25,679 nt of DNA from Flemingiibacterium sp045635785 (GTDB lineage: Bacteria > Bacillota > Clostridia > Oscillospirales > CAG-272), in NCBI GenBank assembly GCA_045635785.1, contig JAZTWJ010000105.1:1-25679 (forward strand), written 5' to 3'. Positions 22,141 through 25,679 of the stretch are shown here, in pieces. The notes below the pieces were generated by a model that saw only the letters and a program-made list of their open reading frames with translations, was not told the origin of the DNA and ran no database searches. Numbering within the stretch: position 1 is the stretch's first letter; the number at the start of each line of letters is the position of its first letter. The position numbers and the translations under genes are program-made.

Positions 22141-23519
22141 TACGATTCCTCCGATACTTCAGCCTGCGGCAGACCCGAAAGCCAGCGTCCGCTATGTATG
22201 CGCCAAGCAAAGGTGGCGCCACGGAAGATCCAGTCAAGCACCATCGCGATCCAAACGCCCAAAATGCCCATTCCCATCTGCTCGCCGATGATCCAAGTGA
22301 AAAATACGCGGAAAATTAGCATGGAAAAGATGGAAATAACCATTGTAAATCGCACATCCTGTGCAGCGCGGAGCGCATTGGGTTGAACAAAGGACGGCGA
22401 CCAAAGTAAAATTCCAAGTCCATCATGAATGATGATCAATTTTGTCGCAAGAGCGATTGTCTCCGCATTCAAATTATATAATTTCAAAGTCAGCGGCAAG
22501 GTGGCAATAATCACTGTATTCACAAGCGCTAAAGAAACAAACGAATACTTCATCAGCTTTTTGCGATATTGATTTGCGGCTTTATAATCACCGGCACCGA
22601 TGCACTGTCCGACGACGGTGATCATCGCCAAAGACATTGCCTGTCCGGGTATGCAACCAAGTCCATCCAGATTGTTTGCGACCGCATTCGCCGCCACCTG
22701 CACCGTTCCGAAACCCGCGATCATGGAAATTACCATAATTCGACCGAGCTGAAAAACGGAGTTTTCGAAGCAACCGGGGATTCCGATGCGAAGAATACGT
22801 CTGATTGTTGACATTTCCAGACGAAATTGTTCACGGATGTCAATATAAAGTTCGTTTTTCTTATTTGCAATCAGTGCAAACAGAACAAGCATACCTACTG
22901 CGCGCGCAAAAACGGTTGCCCATGCCGCACCGGCAACGCCTTGCTTGAATACAAAAATCAAAAGCGCATTACCCACGACATTTAGTATGTTTACGATAAC
23001 CGATGCGATCATGGTAATTTTCGAGTTTCCCATGGTGCGAAAAAGCGCCGCAAAGCCGTTATACAAAGCAATAAACGGATAGGAAACGGCGGAGATCATA
23101 AAATAAATCAGCGCATTTTGCATCACATCGTCTTCTATCCCACCAAAAGTCAGCTTCAAAAGCTGAAAACGGAGAAAATATGACAAAATTGCTGCAAAGA
23201 CAGACGTGATAAGAAGCACGATCAGCAAATGCTTTGCCGCAAAACGCACTCTTTTGTATTCGCGTCTTTCGCCGTCTTGCGTCATTGCCTTCACATGGCC
23301 GATCTCATGGGCGCAGATCACAGCACCGCCTGTAGCAAACGCCGAAAAAATGTTGATCATCAGCACATTCAGCATATCAACAAGCGAAACGCCAGAAACC
23401 GCGGCTTCGCCAAGCGATGATATCATTATTGTATCAAACATTCCTACAGATATGCCGAGCAGCTGCTCAACGATCAGGGGAATAATCAGTTTTTGTAAGT
23501 CTTTGCGAGTAAAAATCAT
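22140..23519 (-). CDS. MATE-family efflux transporter
   Basis: A 459-residue multidrug and toxin extrusion protein with about 12 helices in two similar halves. The N-terminus LIIPLIVEQLLGISVGMFDTIM is the typical MATE opening (proline and glutamine in helix 1), followed by VSGVSLVDML. These export cationic drugs, metabolites or toxins using Na+ or H+ gradients. A weak ribosome binding site (CGAGG) lies upstream. It follows the esterase gene after 90 nt and is coupled to the DUF2974 gene by a one-base overlap. Confidence 0.93.
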   Translation of the reverse strand: MIFTRKDLQKLIIPLIVEQLLGISVGMFDTIMISSLGEAAVSGVSLVDMLNVLMINIFSAFATGGAVICAHEIGHVKAMTQDGERREYKRVRFAAKHLLIVLLITSVFAAILSYFLRFQLLKLTFGGIEDDVMQNALIYFMISAVSYPFIALYNGFAALFRTMGNSKITMIASVIVNILNVVGNALLIFVFKQGVAGAAWATVFARAVGMLVLFALIANKKNELYIDIREQFRLEMSTIRRILRIGIPGCFENSVFQLGRIMVISMIAGFGTVQVAANAVANNLDGLGCIPGQAMSLAMITVVGQCIGAGDYKAANQYRKKLMKYSFVSLALVNTVIIATLPLTLKLYNLNAETIALATKLIIIHDGLGILLWSPSFVQPNALRAAQDVRFTMVISIFSMLIFRVFFTWIIGEQMGMGILGVWIAMVLDWIFRGATFAWRIHSGRWLSGLPQAEVSEES

Positions 23520-23544
23520 ATAATGCCTCGATTTTGTAAAAGAG

Positions 23545-23590
23545 CAATCGTTTTTGCCGATAATCTTTCGAAATATAGCAAAAACGATTG
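23545..23590. repeat. 13-bp perfect inverted repeat between esterase and MATE genes
   Basis: CAATCGTTTTTGC (23545-23557) and its exact complement (23578-23590) flank a 20-nt loop. The minus-strand transcript after it has only a short U run (CUCUUUUAC), so termination would be weak. It may be a processing or partial-termination element. Confidence 0.6.
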
Positions 23591-23609
23591 AAATATGGAA
23601 TTAGGATCA

Positions 23610-24401
23610 CTAAATATTGCGTAAAACCCAATCGGCCGCCAGATCAGCCCAGCCGGAAACATCCTCAAATGCTTCAGCAAGCCCGAGCCCATGTCGTCCG
23701 TGGGGATAAATGTGCATTTCGAAGGGGATGCCGCAATCGCGGAGCTTTTCGCCAAAAATAAGCGAATTTTTTACATTAACGACATTGTCGTCCGATGTGT
23801 GCCAGATAAATGCCTTCGGTGTGCTCTTGCTCACACGATTCTGAAGCGAAAGATTCTCTTTCTCCTGATCATACCGTTCGCCTAAGAGATTTTTTCCGCT
23901 TCCCACATGACCAAACAGCTCATCAACGGAAATCACGGCATAACAAAGGATCGCTCCGTTTGGCATGGCATCCATTCTGTCAATTGCATCCGCACCGATG
24001 CGATCCTTCGTTACATCGGACAGCGTGATCGCGGACGCGCACAGATGCCCGCCCGCGGAAAATCCCAAAGTGACGATTTTATTTGGATCAATGTTCCAAG
24101 CCTTTGCATTTGATCGCAGAATCTTGACCGCGCGCTGAACATCGGCAAGCGGCGCGGGATGACGGTTTGGCGCAACGCGGTACTGTACAATCGCCGCGTG
24201 CATACCCCGAGCATTGAAAAATTCGGCGATAGGCTTCCCTTCATGGGGAGCGCGATGGGAATATCCGCCGCCGGGAAGGATGACAATGCACGGACGCGGA
24301 TCTGCGCTGTCCGATTCCATAAAGAAAGTTTCCAGCAAATTCGGCGTTTCTGCGCTATCGTCAAAGAAAGGAATATCCTTTCCCCAAAGTTTGATTTGCA
24401 T
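23610..24401 (-). CDS. Alpha/beta hydrolase, acetyl-esterase type
   Basis: A 263-residue cytoplasmic esterase resembling bacterial acetylxylan/feruloyl esterases of the hormone-sensitive-lipase-like group. It has the oxyanion-hole segment LPGGGY (42-47), the nucleophile elbow GFSAGG (113-118, Ser115), an acidic residue in HTSDDNVV (about 204-205) and the catalytic His near HGRHGLG (234-240). It probably removes acetyl groups from sugars or small esters. ATG 24401 follows GGAGG by 5 nt; the ATG four codons upstream overlaps that site and is not used. It starts 21 nt after the topoisomerase gene. Confidence 0.9.
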   Translation of the reverse strand: MQIKLWGKDIPFFDDSAETPNLLETFFMESDSADPRPCIVILPGGGYSHRAPHEGKPIAEFFNARGMHAAIVQYRVAPNRHPAPLADVQRAVKILRSNAKAWNIDPNKIVTLGFSAGGHLCASAITLSDVTKDRIGADAIDRMDAMPNGAILCYAVISVDELFGHVGSGKNLLGERYDQEKENLSLQNRVSKSTPKAFIWHTSDDNVVNVKNSLIFGEKLRDCGIPFEMHIYPHGRHGLGLAEAFEDVSGWADLAADWVLRNI

Positions 24402-24422
24402 AATAACCTCCAAAAGAGATCG

Positions 24423-25679
24423 TTATTGGTTCTCGGGTAAAATCAGATCCGCTTCATCAAAAAGTGTGGGGGTTGCAGGAATCTTGATTTTAGATAATTT
24501 TGCCCCCTTCACGGGAGTTACGCCCACGCGCATTTCCGTCAGCTTACCGTTCCTTTTGAGATTGATGATCTGCACACCGGAGCTGGATCGGGTGGCTTTT
24601 TCCGGCACAAGATTGCTGGAAATCAGCATGCCGCGATGCGATTCATCGACAAACAGCAGATCCTTTGGCGCATCCAAATACGCCGCCCCAACAATGGGCG
24701 AGGAATCCGAATAAGCGGCTGTCAGCTTGCGACGATTGGTTTTTGTCTGATAATTGGTGATCGGAACGCGAACAGCTTTCCCATTTTCGAAAGCGAACAG
24801 CATGGTTGCGTCGTTCTTGTATTCGGTCAGCACAGCCATGGCAACCACACGCTCATCATCATCAAAATCAAGCTGTGCGGGGATGTAGACACCAAGCTGT
24901 GAAGCCTTCATCTGGTCAAAATCGTCCACCTTTGCTTTGTAGCACTGCGCCTTATCAGAGAAAAACAGAAGCTCTGCCGCATTTCCGGTCTCCTGTTCGT
25001 GTACAAGATAGTCGCCGTCCTTCAGGAGCTGAACATTGCTTCCGCGCAGCGACTGCGGTGTGATCTTTTTGAAATATCCTTCGCGCGTCAAATAAACCGA
25101 AACGGGATAGTTTTCCACCGTTTCCTCCGGCTCAAGCTCAACGATTTGAGAAGGCTCGATGAGCTGAGTCAATCGCGGCCTTGCATATTTTTTCTTAACC
25201 TCGCGCAGTTGACCTGCAATGTGCTCGCGAAGCTTCAAGTCATCGCCGATCTTTGCTTCCAGCTCGGCGATATCCTTTTGCAAAGCTTCAATTTCCTTGA
25301 TGCGATTGATAATGTACTCGCGATTCAGGTAGCGCAGTTTGATTTCCGCAATATATTCCGCCTGAATTTCGTCGATGGAAAAGCCCTCCATCAAATTGGG
25401 GACCACATCCGATTCAAGCTCGGTTTCACGAACGATTTTGATCGCCTTGTCAATATCGAGGAGAATCTTTCCAAGACCAAGAAGCAGATGCAGCTTCTCC
25501 TTTTTCTTTTGCAGATCGTAGGAAAGCTCCCTCTTAACACAACCGATACGGAACTTGATCCATTCATGCAGAATCTCGATGACACCCATTTGGCGCGGTG
25601 TGCCGTCAATCAGAACGTTAAAATTGCAGTTGAAGTTATCTTCGAGCGCAGTCGCCTTGAAAAGGCGCGCCATCAGCTT
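24423..25679 (-). CDS. Type II topoisomerase subunit A (ParC/GyrA-like), 5' part beyond window
   Basis: The C-terminal 418 residues of a topoisomerase IV/gyrase A subunit. The visible part begins at the end of the breakage-reunion domain (LFKATALEDNFNCNFNVLIDGTP-type segment), continues through the coiled-coil tower and gate helices (about residues 40-150), and ends in a beta-pinwheel domain with YFKKITPQSL and TNRRKLTAAYSDSSPI. I see no canonical GyrA box (QRRGGKG), which favours a ParC-type decatenase or the clostridial second GyrA-like form over true gyrase. The frame runs open through base 25679; Met at 25673 is internal. Confidence 0.93.
   Translation of the reverse strand, partial: KLMARLFKATALEDNFNCNFNVLIDGTPRQMGVIEILHEWIKFRIGCVKRELSYDLQKKKEKLHLLLGLGKILLDIDKAIKIVRETELESDVVPNLMEGFSIDEIQAEYIAEIKLRYLNREYIINRIKEIEALQKDIAELEAKIGDDLKLREHIAGQLREVKKKYARPRLTQLIEPSQIVELEPEETVENYPVSVYLTREGYFKKITPQSLRGSNVQLLKDGDYLVHEQETGNAAELLFFSDKAQCYKAKVDDFDQMKASQLGVYIPAQLDFDDDERVVAMAVLTEYKNDATMLFAFENGKAVRVPITNYQTKTNRRKLTAAYSDSSPIVGAAYLDAPKDLLFVDESHRGMLISSNLVPEKATRSSSGVQIINLKRNGKLTEMRVGVTPVKGAKLSKIKIPATPTLFDEADLILPENQ

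Noticed and set aside
23545..23590. Inverted repeat considered as a miniature transposable element
   Set aside because: It is only 46 bp, has no target-site duplication and only one copy is visible in the window.
24423..25679. Assignment as the gyrase A gene
   Set aside because: I see no canonical GyrA box in the C-terminal domain and the partner B subunit is outside the window, so only a ParC/GyrA-like call is supported.

Overview
The window looks like chromosomal core and near-core sequence from a low-to-mid GC Firmicute of class Clostridia, probably an uncultured gut relative of the Oscillospiraceae/Christensenellaceae. The grounds are: an rpsO-pnp pair; transketolase split into two subunits; the flavin-dependent thymidylate synthase ThyX; a DUF4358 lipoprotein beside MBOAT and DHHW proteins; strong purine-rich ribosome binding sites; TTG and GTG starts; and SigA promoters with 17-nt spacers, mostly with an extended TGn -10. 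I see no phage, insertion sequence, CRISPR array, tRNA or rRNA. Both window edges cut genes: pnp on the left, a topoisomerase subunit A gene on the right.

Layout. 1-2401 (minus): rpsO with its promoter and a structured leader, then pnp, separated by a cluster of hairpins. 2440-3529 (plus): azlC-azlD, a branched-chain amino acid exporter. 3736-6935 (plus): DUF4358 lipoprotein, MBOAT O-acyltransferase and DHHW/AlgX-like protein, probably an extracytoplasmic acylation module, closed by a bidirectional terminator. 6971-7948 (minus): AraC-type regulator. 8100-8834 (minus): single-pass membrane protein of unknown function. 8949-10729 (minus): the two transketolase subunits behind a consensus promoter. 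10853-14451 (minus): dus, an ECF sigma factor, a zinc-finger anti-sigma factor and a membrane-anchored metallophosphoesterase. 14589-17006 (minus): a helicase with an N-terminal nuclease-like domain, divergent from an OPA-type MFS transporter (17228-18517, plus). 18618-20989 (plus): WecG/TagA glycosyltransferase, thyX and a SpoU-type RNA methyltransferase. 21046-25679 (minus): topoisomerase subunit A, esterase, MATE transporter and DUF2974 hydrolase, tightly spaced.

The most unusual signal is a recurrent translation-start element found four times, on both strands, before unrelated genes (MBOAT, the unknown membrane protein, the MFS transporter, thyX). Each copy has a Shine-Dalgarno sequence, 2-3 nt, a perfect or near-perfect hairpin with a 4-nt loop, 0-1 nt, then an (A/T)TG-GTN start. 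The stems differ in sequence but keep pairing. If the hairpin is folded, the SD lies only 2-4 unpaired nucleotides from the start codon; if it is open, the distance is 20-23 nt. This looks like a family of structured start sites whose spacing depends on RNA folding.

Other control points visible in the sequence are a possible SD-sequestering leader before rpsO, an ECF-type promoter between the sigma and anti-sigma genes, a terminator-like hairpin inside the metallophosphoesterase coding region, and repeats around the araC-type gene promoter.
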